64,000 nucleotides of DNA from Galbibacter sp038433465 (GCF_038433465.1 NZ_JAESVF010000001.1:806001-870000), one strand, 5' to 3'. Shown: positions 35,483 to 44,788, counted from the first letter of the stretch. The notes: generated from the letters alone by a model not told the origin. Made by a program: numbers and translations.

Positions 35483-36823
35483 ATGAACTGGGAAGAATTA
35501 TTATCGCTAAAAAGGTATAACGACAAACATAAAAGACTTCGAAAAGAACAAGATGAAACTCGTTTGGGTTTTGAGGTAGATTACGATCGCGTTATATTTT
35601 CGTCTGCTTTTAGGAGTTTACAAGATAAAACGCAGGTGATTCCGCTTTCTAAAACCGACTTTGTTCATACACGCCTTACGCATAGTTTGGAAGTTTCTGT
35701 GGTTGGAAGAAGTTTAGGAAGAGTTGTTGGAAAAACAATCCTTGATAAACATCCATATTTAGCAGAAGTTCATGGGTATAAATTTAACGATTTTGGAGCT
35801 ATTGTTGCCGCAGCTGCTTTAGCTCATGATATCGGGAATCCTCCTTTTGGACACAGTGGAGAGAAAGCAATTGGGGAGTATTTTAAGCATGGAAATGGTC
35901 AAAAATACAAATCGCAATTAACCGATAAAGAGTTTCAGGACTTGATAGATTTCGAAGGAAATGCAAATGGATTCAGAATTTTAACTGAAACTCGCGAAGG
36001 TATTATTGGTGGTTTACGATTAAGCTATGCTACACTTGGCGCTTTTATGAAATATCCAAAGCAATCCCTTCCGAAGAAACCAACCTCACAAATTGCCGAT
36101 AAGAAGTTCGGTTTTTTTCAAGCTGATAAAGATATATTTGAAGATGTGGCACAAGAGTTAGGATTGAAGCAAACACGAACGGGAGAAGACTTTTCGTATG
36201 CTAGACATCCGTTGACGTTTTTAGTGGAAGCTGCCGATGATATTTGTTACACCATAATCGATTTTGAAGATGGAATCAACCTCGGACTTATTCAAGAGGA
36301 ATTTGCGTTGGAGTACCTTATTAAATTGGTGAAAAATACAATTCAAACAGATAAATACCATGCGCTAACTACCACAGCCGATAGATTGGCGTATTTACGC
36401 GCGCTTTCAATAAGCACGCTAATTAACGACGCTGCAAAGGTATTTCTTGAAAATGAAGAAGCTATTTTAAATGGAGATTTCCATGTGTCGTTACTCGATA
36501 AATCGGCTTACAAAGCGCAAATTGAAGATATCATCAGTTTAAGTGTAAACAAAATTTATAAAAGTGCGGATGTACTTCAGAAGGAAATAGTGGGGTATAA
36601 AATTATCAATCAGTTACTCGATGTTTTTTGTGGAGCTGTAATGCGTACAAGCGATGATACTGCTACAAACTATGATAAGTTAATACTGAATTTACTTCCA
36701 GAGAAATATAAAATTACATCGGGAGGGTACGCCTCATTGTTGGCGGTTACTCAGTTTATCGCTGGGCTTACCGATGGAAATGCATTGTTAATTTTTAATA
36801 AGATAAATGGAGCTTTGGTGTAA
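35483..36823 (+). CDS. dgt: dGTP triphosphohydrolase-like HD protein
   Basis: The 446-residue protein resembles deoxyguanosine triphosphate triphosphohydrolase, which releases triphosphate from dGTP. The family start (FRSLQDKTQV, TRLTHSLEV with His67) and the HD motif LAHDIGNPPFGHSGE (His115, Asp116) are clear, with a further Asp in AADDICYTIIDFEDG. It may lower dNTP pools in balance with the NrdBA reductase. The gene stands alone, divergent from the porin. Confidence 0.93.
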   Translation: MNWEELLSLKRYNDKHKRLRKEQDETRLGFEVDYDRVIFSSAFRSLQDKTQVIPLSKTDFVHTRLTHSLEVSVVGRSLGRVVGKTILDKHPYLAEVHGYKFNDFGAIVAAAALAHDIGNPPFGHSGEKAIGEYFKHGNGQKYKSQLTDKEFQDLIDFEGNANGFRILTETREGIIGGLRLSYATLGAFMKYPKQSLPKKPTSQIADKKFGFFQADKDIFEDVAQELGLKQTRTGEDFSYARHPLTFLVEAADDICYTIIDFEDGINLGLIQEEFALEYLIKLVKNTIQTDKYHALTTTADRLAYLRALSISTLINDAAKVFLENEEAILNGDFHVSLLDKSAYKAQIEDIISLSVNKIYKSADVLQKEIVGYKIINQLLDVFCGAVMRTSDDTATNYDKLILNLLPEKYKITSGGYASLLAVTQFIAGLTDGNALLIFNKINGALV

Positions 36824-36832
36824 ACGGAAAAT

Positions 36833-37858
36833 TTAAAAATTATAAATTACTCCAATTCCCAACGATTGTTTGAATTGTATACGCGGACTGTAACCAATTG
36901 TTTCGCCAGTTGTAGTTTCGAATTCCTCGAATTTAATATCATTATCGTAAATTAACTGTGTTCCGACATTGGCAACAACATAATCGTTTACTTTAAATTC
37001 TACGTCGATTAACCAGTTGATATCGATGTTTCCAAAGCTATTCAAATAATCGCTGTACAAGGTTAAGCGGTTAGATAAAAACATGTTTTCGTACACCTTT
37101 GTTTGGTACGAATTGGTAATTAAAATTCCGATTTCTGTAATTGCGTTTTTACCGTCTTTAATTTTTACACCATTGGCATCATACACTGCTTTTTCAACAC
37201 CAAAAGCACCTTGATCGGCTAGGTCTTGATTCAGTACAAAAGTCGATTTTTGAGTGATAGGAGAGATGTACAAAGTAAGGTCTTTGTCTTCTGGAGAAAA
37301 CTCACTACCAAAACCAAATAAGAAATACCCAGGAGCCATAAAACCCGATATAGGGTCGTCGGTATTTGGGTATTTATAACCGTTTGAAAACTGAGTGTTA
37401 AAGTTCGCTTTAGCAGAAAAGTACCAGTTTGATAAATCTTCCATTCTAAAACCAAGCGTAGAGTTAATGGCAAAAGCGTCTTCGGTTTTTCTAATCTTTT
37501 GTCCTTCTTGAACGTTAAGACCGTATCGCATTATCATTTCGTTATTCCATTGTACTTTTTCGTACTTGTAATTTCTTTCAAATTTAGCATTTCCAAGACC
37601 GCTAATCGAGTTGTTACCCCCGGCGCTCCAGTTTACAAAAGCAATTTCGCTAATGTTCATGCCAATTTTATTAACACGTTTCCAACGTGGCGGAATAGGC
37701 TTATATTCTTTAATGATTTTTGTAAGATTGACGGTATCTCTACCAGAAATTAGAAAGACTTCTTTTGTGGTTGGGTTGGTGTACACATGCTCATCGTCAT
37801 CTTGAGCTTGCGCCAAAGTTAACGACATGAAAAAGAAGAGAATAGCAAAAATCCTCAT
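36833..37858 (-). CDS. DUF3078-like secreted protein
   Basis: The 341-residue protein has a signal peptide (cleavage after TLAQAQ, about 19) and a body of beta strands: NISEIAFVNWSAGGNNSIS (about 70-88), NTQFSNGYKYPNT, DNDIKF, and a C-terminal GIGVIYNF ending in Phe. The NWSAGGNNS stretch is characteristic of DUF3078, Bacteroidetes outer-membrane proteins of unknown function. It ends ten bases from the dgt stop and starts 57 bases before the dxs stop on the same strand, so dxs transcription may read into it. Confidence 0.82.
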   Translation of the reverse strand: MRIFAILFFFMSLTLAQAQDDDEHVYTNPTTKEVFLISGRDTVNLTKIIKEYKPIPPRWKRVNKIGMNISEIAFVNWSAGGNNSISGLGNAKFERNYKYEKVQWNNEMIMRYGLNVQEGQKIRKTEDAFAINSTLGFRMEDLSNWYFSAKANFNTQFSNGYKYPNTDDPISGFMAPGYFLFGFGSEFSPEDKDLTLYISPITQKSTFVLNQDLADQGAFGVEKAVYDANGVKIKDGKNAITEIGILITNSYQTKVYENMFLSNRLTLYSDYLNSFGNIDINWLIDVEFKVNDYVVANVGTQLIYDNDIKFEEFETTTGETIGYSPRIQFKQSLGIGVIYNF

Positions 37859-37914
37859 TGTTTGATAGAAATAAAGTTAGTTTAGGTTTTACAAAAATGA
37901 AAAAAAAAGATATG

Positions 37915-39684
37915 TTATAAAAATTTATTAATTTCATTTGCAATGCTCTTCGCATCTATTCCTACAATTTGGTGTAATTCTTCAACGGTTCCGTGTTCAA
38001 TAAATTGTGCAGGAATTCCTAAAGTTACAATTTTTTTGGTGTAATTATTTTCCGAAGCAAATTCAATAATAGCACTTCCTGCGCCTCCTTTAATCACTCC
38101 ATCTTCAACGGTAAAAATAGTGTCGTAAGTCGAAAAAATTTCATGTAAAAGCGGTTCGTCTAACGGAGCAATAAAACGTAAATCATAGTGAGAAATAGCT
38201 TCAGTATTTAAAATATTTATTGCTTCTGAAGTGTTTTTTGCCATATTTCCGATACTGATTACGGCTATTTTGTTTCCTTTTCTAAGTAGGGCTCCTTTTC
38301 CAATTTCAATAGAAGAAAACTCTTGCTTCCAATTGATGGTAACACCACGACCACGAGGGTAGCGAATAGCAATCGGAAGACTCAAGCCTTGTTGCGCTGT
38401 AAACATGATGTTTCGAAGCTCGATTTCGTTTCTTGGTGCAAAAATGATAAGGTTTGGAATACATCTTAAATACGCAATGTCAAAAACGCCATGATGCGTA
38501 GCGCCATCTTCCCCTACAAGTCCGGCTCTGTCTAAACAAAAAATTACAGGTAGTTTTTGCAAGGCTACATCATGAATAACTTGGTCGTACGCACGTTGTA
38601 AAAAAGTGGAGTAAATATTGCAAAACGGAATAAGTCCCTGTGTTACCATTCCTGCCGCCAAAGTAACTGCATGTTGTTCGGCTATTCCTACATCGAAAGC
38701 TCTCGAAGGAAACTTTTTCATCATATATTTTAACGAACTTCCAGTTGGCATTGCGGGTGTAATCCCCACAATTTTTTCATTTTTTTCGGCAAGTTCGATA
38801 ATGGTTTCTCCAAAAACATCTTGGTATTTTGGAGGTTGTTCTATACTTGGTTTACTGATAAGCTCACCTGTAAGTTTATTAAATTTCCCTGGTGCGTGGT
38901 ATTTAACTTGGTCTTCTTCTGCTTTTTTTAGTCCTTTTCCTTTGGTGGTAATAACATGTAAAAAACGAGGGCCTTTAATATTTTGTAAGCGTTTTAATTC
39001 TTTTAAAAGTTTAGGAATATTGTGTCCGTCAATTGGGCCGCTATAATCAAAATTCAGGGCTTTTATAATATTGTTTTTTGCAAGTTGCCTATCCTTTTTT
39101 ACGTTGGTGAGATATTCTTTTAATGCACCAACACTTGGGTCGATTCCAATAGCATTGTCATTTAGAATGATAAGTAAATTAGCATCCGAAACGCCAGCGT
39201 GGTTAAGCGCTTCAAATGCCATTCCGCTAGCAATAGAAGCATCTCCAATAACTGCAATGTGCTGTTTGTTGGTAGCTCCCAGTAAGTTGGAAGCCATTGC
39301 CATTCCTAAAGCTGCAGAAATAGAAGTAGAGCTGTGGCCTACACCAAAAGTGTCGAAAACACTTTCTTCTCTTTTTGGAAAACCACTTACGCCGTGTAAC
39401 TGTCGGTTGGTGTGGAAAATGGACTTTCGTTCAGTTAAAATCTTGTGCCCGTAGGCTTGGTGTCCAACATCCCATACAAGTTGGTCGTAGGGAGTGTTAA
39501 ACACGTAATGTAGCGCAATGGTAAGTTCTACAACACCCAAACTTGCACCGAGGTGTCCTTCTTTGGTTGCTACAATATCAATTATAAAATCGCGGAGTTC
39601 TTTTGCAACAGTAGGTAACGCTTCGGGGTTTAGTTTCCGAAGATCGTCTGGATTTTTTATGGTATCTAGCAACAATGTATTCAT
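37915..39684 (-). CDS. dxs: 1-deoxy-D-xylulose-5-phosphate synthase
   Basis: Dxs joins pyruvate and glyceraldehyde-3-phosphate, using thiamine diphosphate, as the entry step of the MEP isoprenoid pathway. The 589 residues contain KEGHLGASLGVVEL, WDVGHQAYGHKIL, the cofactor motif GDASIASGMAFEALNH...NDN, the transketolase segment EDGATHHGVFD and the C-terminal domain with EDGVIKGGAGS. The frame is open to 39699, but the -7 box lies inside that stretch, so the ATG at 39684 is the likely start. Confidence 0.95.
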   Translation of the reverse strand: MNTLLLDTIKNPDDLRKLNPEALPTVAKELRDFIIDIVATKEGHLGASLGVVELTIALHYVFNTPYDQLVWDVGHQAYGHKILTERKSIFHTNRQLHGVSGFPKREESVFDTFGVGHSSTSISAALGMAMASNLLGATNKQHIAVIGDASIASGMAFEALNHAGVSDANLLIILNDNAIGIDPSVGALKEYLTNVKKDRQLAKNNIIKALNFDYSGPIDGHNIPKLLKELKRLQNIKGPRFLHVITTKGKGLKKAEEDQVKYHAPGKFNKLTGELISKPSIEQPPKYQDVFGETIIELAEKNEKIVGITPAMPTGSSLKYMMKKFPSRAFDVGIAEQHAVTLAAGMVTQGLIPFCNIYSTFLQRAYDQVIHDVALQKLPVIFCLDRAGLVGEDGATHHGVFDIAYLRCIPNLIIFAPRNEIELRNIMFTAQQGLSLPIAIRYPRGRGVTINWKQEFSSIEIGKGALLRKGNKIAVISIGNMAKNTSEAINILNTEAISHYDLRFIAPLDEPLLHEIFSTYDTIFTVEDGVIKGGAGSAIIEFASENNYTKKIVTLGIPAQFIEHGTVEELHQIVGIDAKSIANEINKFL

Positions 39685-39688
39685 GTAA

Positions 39689-39696
39689 CAAAAGTA
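39689..39696 (-). promoter_or_regulatory. -7 box placed for a leaderless dxs mRNA
   Basis: The minus strand reads TACTTTTG followed by four bases (TTAC) and ATG (39684). This geometry is the same as at dgt, tadA and the DUF3109 gene. Confidence 0.5.
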
Positions 39697-39846
39697 CAAA
39701 CAAAGATTTGTTCTTTTTCTGTTTTGTATTTAAGAAATATAGATGTGTAATGTGGAAGTTTATTTTACTATGTCAACTTCAGTTTTATAGAATTTGAATA
39801 AAGAAGAACTCCAACTACTAGATTTTTAATAATTTAATTATTCTTT

Positions 39847-39906
39847 CATTTTTGTCTTGACACAAAAACGAAACAAAAAAGTCAAGACTGATTTAAAAAG
39901 TATCAG
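39847..39906 (+). repeat. Dispersed intergenic repeat, copy 2, without hairpin insert
   Basis: CATTTTTGTCTTGACACAAA through AAAAAGTATCAG matches copy 1 (24532-24609, opposite strand) except for the missing 19-bp hairpin and one substitution. It lies in the gap between dxs and tadA. The following 39907-40020 holds a perfect 10-bp hairpin (39931-39940 with 39961-39970) around a 20-base loop, perhaps part of the same element. Confidence 0.8.
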
Positions 39907-40063
39907 AAAATCTACGGAAACAACCTCCACAGATAAAAAGAACTCGCTGTGCTCAAACAGCTTTTTATCTATTTGCCCACGCTGCTTCCTTGATTTTTAA
40001 TACTTTTTAAATAGGTCATTTATTACATGTAAATCATTCTTATTTCGAGTTCATTTTTGTTAG

Positions 40064-40071
40064 TATCTTTG
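40064..40071 (+). promoter_or_regulatory. -7 box placed for a leaderless tadA mRNA
   Basis: TATCTTTG is followed by TGGT and then the tadA ATG at 40076. Confidence 0.5.
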
Positions 40072-40075
40072 TGGT

Positions 40076-40525
40076 ATGATAGATCCTTTTGACGACACGT
40101 ATTTTATGAAAAAAGCGCTTGAAGAGGCGCAAATAGCTTTTGATAAAGGAGAAATTCCTGTTGGTGCTGTTATTGTGGTAGATAATCGTGTGATTGCGCG
40201 TACACACAATCTTACCGAAATGTTGACCGATGTTACTGCACATGCCGAGATGCAAGCAATTACTTCGGCTGCTAATTTTTTAGGCGGAAAGTATTTACAG
40301 GGTTGTACTTTGTACGTCACCTTAGAACCTTGCCAGATGTGTGCTGGTGCTTTGTATTGGAGTCAGATTTCAAAAATTGTGTACGGTGCTTCTGATGCGC
40401 AACGCGGATTTAAAGCGATGGGAACACAACTTCATCCGAAAACCGAAGTAGTTTCTGGGGTGTTGGAAGAAGAAGCTTCCACATTGATGAAGCGTTTTTT
40501 TATTGAAAAACGAAATCTTAATTGA
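40076..40525 (+). CDS. tadA: tRNA adenosine(34) deaminase-like nucleoside deaminase
   Basis: The 149-residue zinc enzyme should convert A34 to inosine in tRNA(Arg). The metal site is intact: HAE (56-58, catalytic Glu58) and PCQMC (85-89, Cys86 and Cys89), with PVGAVIV and the C-terminal MKRFFIEKR helix typical of TadA. Length fits the family (about 150). It stands alone with a leaderless promoter and ends at a terminator shared with the cold-shock gene. Confidence 0.93.
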   Translation: MIDPFDDTYFMKKALEEAQIAFDKGEIPVGAVIVVDNRVIARTHNLTEMLTDVTAHAEMQAITSAANFLGGKYLQGCTLYVTLEPCQMCAGALYWSQISKIVYGASDAQRGFKAMGTQLHPKTEVVSGVLEEEASTLMKRFFIEKRNLN

Positions 40526-40545
40526 GTGTTTTCCGAAGGAAATAA

Positions 40546-40577
40546 ATAAAAAAAGTCGCCCAAATGGACGACTTTAC
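40546..40577 (-). terminator. Terminator between tadA and the cold-shock gene
   Basis: AAAGTCG (40552-40558) pairs with CGACTTT (40569-40575), with CC/GG pairs extending the stem. The U-run is on the minus strand side, so it mainly serves the cold-shock gene. Confidence 0.65.
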
Positions 40578-40599
40578 ATCTTACAAAAATAAAATATCT

Positions 40600-40794
40600 T
40601 TAGCCGATTACTTGCACTTGTGCAGCAACCATACCTTTTCTTCCTTCTTCTTCTTCGTATTCTACTTTGTCACCTTCGTTAAGCTCAACACCTTTAAGTT
40701 CAGTTACGTGAACAAAAATGTCTTTACCTGTTTCGTCGTTGGTAATGAATCCGTAACCTTTTGATTCATTGAAAAATTTTACTGTACCAGTCAT
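40600..40794 (-). CDS. cspA: Cold-shock domain protein
   Basis: The 64-residue protein is one cold-shock OB-fold with RNP-1-like KGYGFIT (12-18) and RNP-2-like IFVHV (26-30), which bind single-stranded RNA or DNA. Such proteins melt RNA structure in the cold and in normal growth. Its promoter box TACATTTG lies 29 bases upstream of the start. Confidence 0.96.
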   Translation of the reverse strand: MTGTVKFFNESKGYGFITNDETGKDIFVHVTELKGVELNEGDKVEYEEEEGRKGMVAAQVQVIG

Positions 40795-40822
40795 TATAAA
40801 TTGTAAATAAAAATTAAAGTAC

Positions 40823-40830
40823 CAAATGTA
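40823..40830 (-). promoter_or_regulatory. -7 box for the cold-shock gene
   Basis: The minus strand reads TACATTTG, an exact TAnnTTTG match, within a small GGTACatttGGTAC direct repeat. Confidence 0.45.
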
Positions 40831-40879
40831 CCAATTAAATTGTACGGAGCACTAACTTTAAGGATATTTATTTTAAAAA

Positions 40880-41134
40880 TTATTGATTTTCAGTGTTTTT
40901 CCCCTTTTCATCGTTCATTTTATCAATATTTTCTTTTGTAAGCATATAATCCGTAATTTTTTTATTTTTTGATCTGGAGAAAAGAAATAACGGAATAAGG
41001 ATAAACGAAAAAGCGAGTACGCCCAAACCAATAATTCGGTCGCCCAACAAATTGTTGTCTTGCCATTTAAAGTAATATCCTACAACAAAGGCGATTAAAA
41101 TGATAAAAAATACGAATTGAACTGCTCTTTTCAT
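40880..41134 (-). CDS. Small two-helix membrane protein, unknown
   Basis: The 84-residue protein has hydrophobic helices at about 5-20 and 35-53 and a charged C-terminal tail rich in Lys, Asp, Glu and Asn. I do not recognise a family. It starts eight bases after the ClC stop on the same strand, so it is probably cotranscribed with that transporter; a functional link is unproven. Confidence 0.65.
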   Translation of the reverse strand: MKRAVQFVFFIILIAFVVGYYFKWQDNNLLGDRIIGLGVLAFSFILIPLFLFSRSKNKKITDYMLTKENIDKMNDEKGKNTENQ

Positions 41135-41142
41135 GTTGTTTT

Positions 41143-42939
41143 TTATTTGGTGAAAGAAATTAATTTTCTTCTGTATGCAGTTAATAATTTAGATTTTGAC
41201 ACAAACCCGTAATATTTTCCATCTTTTATTACAGGAAGGTTCCATGCACCGCTGTCTTGGAATTTTTGCATTACTTGTGTCATTTTATCGGTTTGCATTT
41301 TTATAACAGCTGGTGGGTTTTGCATCACGTCTGATGCTTTTATGTCGTTGTATAAGGTCTGATCGAACATGATCGATCGGATATCATCTAATAAAATAAT
41401 TCCTTCTAAATAATTAGTTTTTCTGTTGAGAACAGGAAAGATATTTCGATTTGATTTTACCACAGCACTGTGTACAATTTCTCCTAAATTCATATCAGGG
41501 TATAAAGGCACAAAATTAGTTTCGATAACGGTACTAATGTCCATTAAAGTTAGTACAGCTTGATCTTTGTCGTGGGTAATAAGTTCTCCTTTTGTTGCAA
41601 GTTCCATGGTATACACCGAATGCGCTACAAAGTATTTTGTAATTGCAAATGAGATGGTTGCAGTAATCATTAACGGAATGAAAAGTTCGTATCCTCCGGT
41701 AAGTTCTGCAATTAAGAAAATTGCGGTAAGCGGCGCATGTAAAACCCCAGCCATGAGTCCTGTCATCCCGACAAGTGTGAAATTACTTTCGGAAACAGGA
41801 GCATCTAAAATACCGATATTATTGAGGACTTTGGCAAGACAATTCCCCATAATGCTACCCATAAATAGTGTAGGAGCAAAAATTCCTCCAACACCACCAG
41901 CACCAAAAGTAATGGCGCTTGCTACAATTTTAAACAGAATTAATCCAACCAGTAGCGCTACGACAACCCATACATTGTCGAGGTCGATGTTGAAAAAGTT
42001 GTTTTCGAGTGCCGCTTTTGGATTTCCTTGTACCAAATGGTTCATTACTTCGTAACCTTCACCGTAGAGCGGCGGAATAAAAAACACTAAAATCCCGATG
42101 GCAATACCACCAATTAATAATCTTTTTACGGGCGATTCTATCTTTTCAAAAAAGCTGTGTATGCCTGCGTAAACTTTTGTAAAATATATTGAAGTGAATC
42201 CTGCTACAACTCCCAATAAAATAAAAAATGGCACATCGTGAAGCACAAAACCTTCCTCTAGTTTGAAAGGTAAAAGTATGTCACTTCCGAAGAAAAAATA
42301 AGAAGTAATAACTCCTGATAAAGACGCCAATAATAAAGGGAGTAAAGACGCCAAAGTAAGGTCGAGACTAAAAACTTCTACCGCAAAAATAATAGCTGCA
42401 ATAGGAGCTTTAAAGATAGACGACATAGCTCCTGCAGCGGCGGCTCCGATGAGTAATGTTCTCGTAGCTTGATTCATGTGAAACAATCTCGAGATGTTAG
42501 AACTTATGGCAGCTCCTGTTGCTACGGTTGGCCCTTCTAATCCTACTGAACCTCCAAACCCGACGGTAAATGGTGCGGTAAGAATACTTCCTACCATTTG
42601 AAATTGTTTCATAATTCCTTTTCGCTTTGAAATAGCAAAAAGGGTAGATGGGATACCATGACTTACCCGATGCCTAATTACATATTTCATAATTAGGAAT
42701 GTAAGTGTTAACCCGATTAGTGGGTACACAAAATAAAATGCATGGTGGTATTTTTGGATAAGTTTCCCTTCGAGTAAAAGTTGAATAAGGTGGGTTAAGT
42801 TTTTTAAAACTACCGCTCCAACTCCAGAGGTAAACCCTACGAGAATACTTAAAATATATACAAATTGTTGTTGAGAAATATGTTTGGCACGCCAAATAAG
42901 TATGCGGGTAAATAAATTTTTCTTAGTGTGTGGCATCAC
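41143..42939 (-). CDS. ClC-type chloride channel/antiporter with CBS domains
   Basis: The 598-residue membrane protein has the ClC signatures: SHGIP (93-97), GFGGSVGLEGPTVATG (128-142) with the gating Glu135, and the FGAGGVGGIFAPTLFMG stretch in the second half. The retained gating glutamate is compatible with either a Cl-/H+ antiporter or a channel. The C-terminal region (about 460-590) carries two CBS domains, which bind adenine nucleotides and gate transport. It lies downstream of aspS and a terminator and upstream of the 84-residue membrane gene. Confidence 0.93.
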   Translation of the reverse strand: MMPHTKKNLFTRILIWRAKHISQQQFVYILSILVGFTSGVGAVVLKNLTHLIQLLLEGKLIQKYHHAFYFVYPLIGLTLTFLIMKYVIRHRVSHGIPSTLFAISKRKGIMKQFQMVGSILTAPFTVGFGGSVGLEGPTVATGAAISSNISRLFHMNQATRTLLIGAAAAGAMSSIFKAPIAAIIFAVEVFSLDLTLASLLPLLLASLSGVITSYFFFGSDILLPFKLEEGFVLHDVPFFILLGVVAGFTSIYFTKVYAGIHSFFEKIESPVKRLLIGGIAIGILVFFIPPLYGEGYEVMNHLVQGNPKAALENNFFNIDLDNVWVVVALLVGLILFKIVASAITFGAGGVGGIFAPTLFMGSIMGNCLAKVLNNIGILDAPVSESNFTLVGMTGLMAGVLHAPLTAIFLIAELTGGYELFIPLMITATISFAITKYFVAHSVYTMELATKGELITHDKDQAVLTLMDISTVIETNFVPLYPDMNLGEIVHSAVVKSNRNIFPVLNRKTNYLEGIILLDDIRSIMFDQTLYNDIKASDVMQNPPAVIKMQTDKMTQVMQKFQDSGAWNLPVIKDGKYYGFVSKSKLLTAYRRKLISFTK

Positions 42940-42963
42940 CCATATTTTTTAGTTAAAAGCAAA

Positions 42964-42997
42964 GTTGCCTAAAAATACGTTTAAATTTTTAGGCAAC
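42964..42997 (-). terminator. Terminator after aspS
   Basis: GTTGCCTAAAAA (42964-42975) and TTTTTAGGCAAC (42986-42997) form a 12-bp stem; on the minus strand it is followed by a U-rich stretch. Confidence 0.75.
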
Positions 42998-43008
42998 CTT
43001 ATTACTTT

Positions 43009-44757
43009 TTAAAGATTCAACTTTATGTGTAATTCTTTCAATTGCTCGTTGTCGATTTTTGCAGGCGCATCAATCATAACATCGCGACCCGAGTTGTTTT
43101 TTGGAAACGCAATAAAATCTCGAATAGTTTCTTGTCCTCCAAGAATGGCTACCAATCTATCAAATCCAAATGCCAAGCCTCCGTGTGGTGGCGCTCCGTA
43201 TTGGAAAGCATCCATCAAGAAACCAAATTGTGCTTTTGCTTCTTCGTCTGTAAACCCTAAATGTTTAAACATTAAAGCTTGCAAGTCTTTGTCGAAAATA
43301 CGAATAGAACCTCCTCCAATTTCGTTTCCGTTAAGCACCAAGTCGTATGCATTTGCACGTACATTTCCTGGTTCGGAATCGAGTAATTTTATGTCTTCTG
43401 GTTTTGGCGATGTAAACGGGTGGTGCATTGCGTGGTAACGTTCTGTTTCTTCATCCCATTCTAAAAGCGGAAAGTCTACAACCCAAAGTGGTGCAAATTC
43501 ATCGGCTTTACGCAACCCTAAACGTTCTGCCATTTCCATACGTAAAGCACTTAATTGTGCTCTTGTTTTATTTGCTGGTCCTGAAAGCACACAAATTAAA
43601 TCGCCCGCTTTTGCTCCAGTTGCTTCTGCCCATTTTTTAAGGTCTCCTTCATCGTAAAATTTATCTACGGAAGATTTAAAAGTACCATCTTCATTGCATT
43701 TTACATACACGATTCCGAGTGCTCCTACTTGCGGACGCTTCACCCAATCAATCAATTTATCGATTTCTTTTCTAGTGTATGAAGCTCCTCCAGGAATTGC
43801 AATTCCAACAACCAATTCAGCATCGTTAAATACTTTAAAATCTTTGTGTTGTGCTACTTCATTTAACTCGCCAAATTCCATTCCGAAGCGAATATCTGGT
43901 TTGTCATTCCCGTATTTTCGCATGGCATCGTCATACGTCATGCGAGGAAATTCAGCAATATCAATTCCTTTAATCTCTTTTAAAAGATGACGTGTAAGTC
44001 CTTCAAAAACATTCAAAATATCTTCTTGCTCTACAAACGCCATTTCGCAGTCTATTTGCGTAAACTCTGGCTGTCTGTCGGCACGTAAATCTTCGTCTCT
44101 AAAACACTTTACAATCTGGAAATATTTATCCATTCCCCCCACCATAAGCAATTGCTTAAAAGTTTGTGGCGACTGCGGAAGTGCGTAAAACTGACCTTCA
44201 TTCATACGAGAAGGTACCACAAAATCGCGCGCTCCTTCTGGTGTAGATTTAATTAAATATGGAGTTTCAACCTCAATAAATCCTTCGTTAGAAAGGTAGT
44301 TTCGCACTTCGATACCCACCTTATGTCTAAACATCAAGCTGTTTTTAACAGGATTTCTACGGATGTCTAAGTAACGATATTTCATGCGAAGTTCGTCTCC
44401 ACCATCGGTTTCGTCTTCAATAGTAAAAGGCGGTGTTTTCGACTCGTTTAAAACGGTGATGCTTTTCACTAAAACCTCAATGTCTCCCGTTGGGATATTT
44501 GCGTTTTTAGATTCTCTTTCAATAACAGTTCCTTGCACTTGAATAACAAACTCTCTCCCTAGGTTTTGTGCAGTTTCCAAAACGTCTTTCGGTGTACGTT
44601 CTTCATCAAAAATTAACTGTGTAATTCCGTAGCGGTCTCTCAAATCGACCCAAACCATAAAACCTTTATCTCTTACTTTTTGCACCCATCCAGAAAGGGT
44701 AACATCACTATGTATGTGTTCGTTGCGTAATTCGCCACAAGTATGACTTCTGTACAT
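43009..44757 (-). CDS. aspS: Aspartyl-tRNA synthetase
   Basis: AspS charges tRNA(Asp). The 582-residue bacterial-type enzyme has the N-terminal OB-fold anticodon domain (GWVQKVRDKGFMVWVDLRDRYG, about 20-40), class II motif 2 (FRDEDLRADRQPEFTQIDCEM), an inserted GAD domain (about 290-420), and motif 3 (GLAFGFDRLVAI). Length is normal. A TACCTTTG promoter box lies 23 bases upstream. It is monocistronic, ending at a clear terminator. Confidence 0.97.
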   Translation of the reverse strand: MYRSHTCGELRNEHIHSDVTLSGWVQKVRDKGFMVWVDLRDRYGITQLIFDEERTPKDVLETAQNLGREFVIQVQGTVIERESKNANIPTGDIEVLVKSITVLNESKTPPFTIEDETDGGDELRMKYRYLDIRRNPVKNSLMFRHKVGIEVRNYLSNEGFIEVETPYLIKSTPEGARDFVVPSRMNEGQFYALPQSPQTFKQLLMVGGMDKYFQIVKCFRDEDLRADRQPEFTQIDCEMAFVEQEDILNVFEGLTRHLLKEIKGIDIAEFPRMTYDDAMRKYGNDKPDIRFGMEFGELNEVAQHKDFKVFNDAELVVGIAIPGGASYTRKEIDKLIDWVKRPQVGALGIVYVKCNEDGTFKSSVDKFYDEGDLKKWAEATGAKAGDLICVLSGPANKTRAQLSALRMEMAERLGLRKADEFAPLWVVDFPLLEWDEETERYHAMHHPFTSPKPEDIKLLDSEPGNVRANAYDLVLNGNEIGGGSIRIFDKDLQALMFKHLGFTDEEAKAQFGFLMDAFQYGAPPHGGLAFGFDRLVAILGGQETIRDFIAFPKNNSGRDVMIDAPAKIDNEQLKELHIKLNL

Positions 44758-44780
44758 GAATATTAACTTTTTATAAGGTG

Positions 44781-44788
44781 CAAAGGTA
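44781..44788 (-). promoter_or_regulatory. -7 box for aspS
   Basis: The minus strand reads TACCTTTG, an exact TAnnTTTG match, 23 bases before the aspS ATG. Confidence 0.5.

Noticed and set aside
39685..39699. Longer dxs start (five more codons)
   Set aside because: The -7 box overlaps those codons, so they are unlikely to be in the mRNA.
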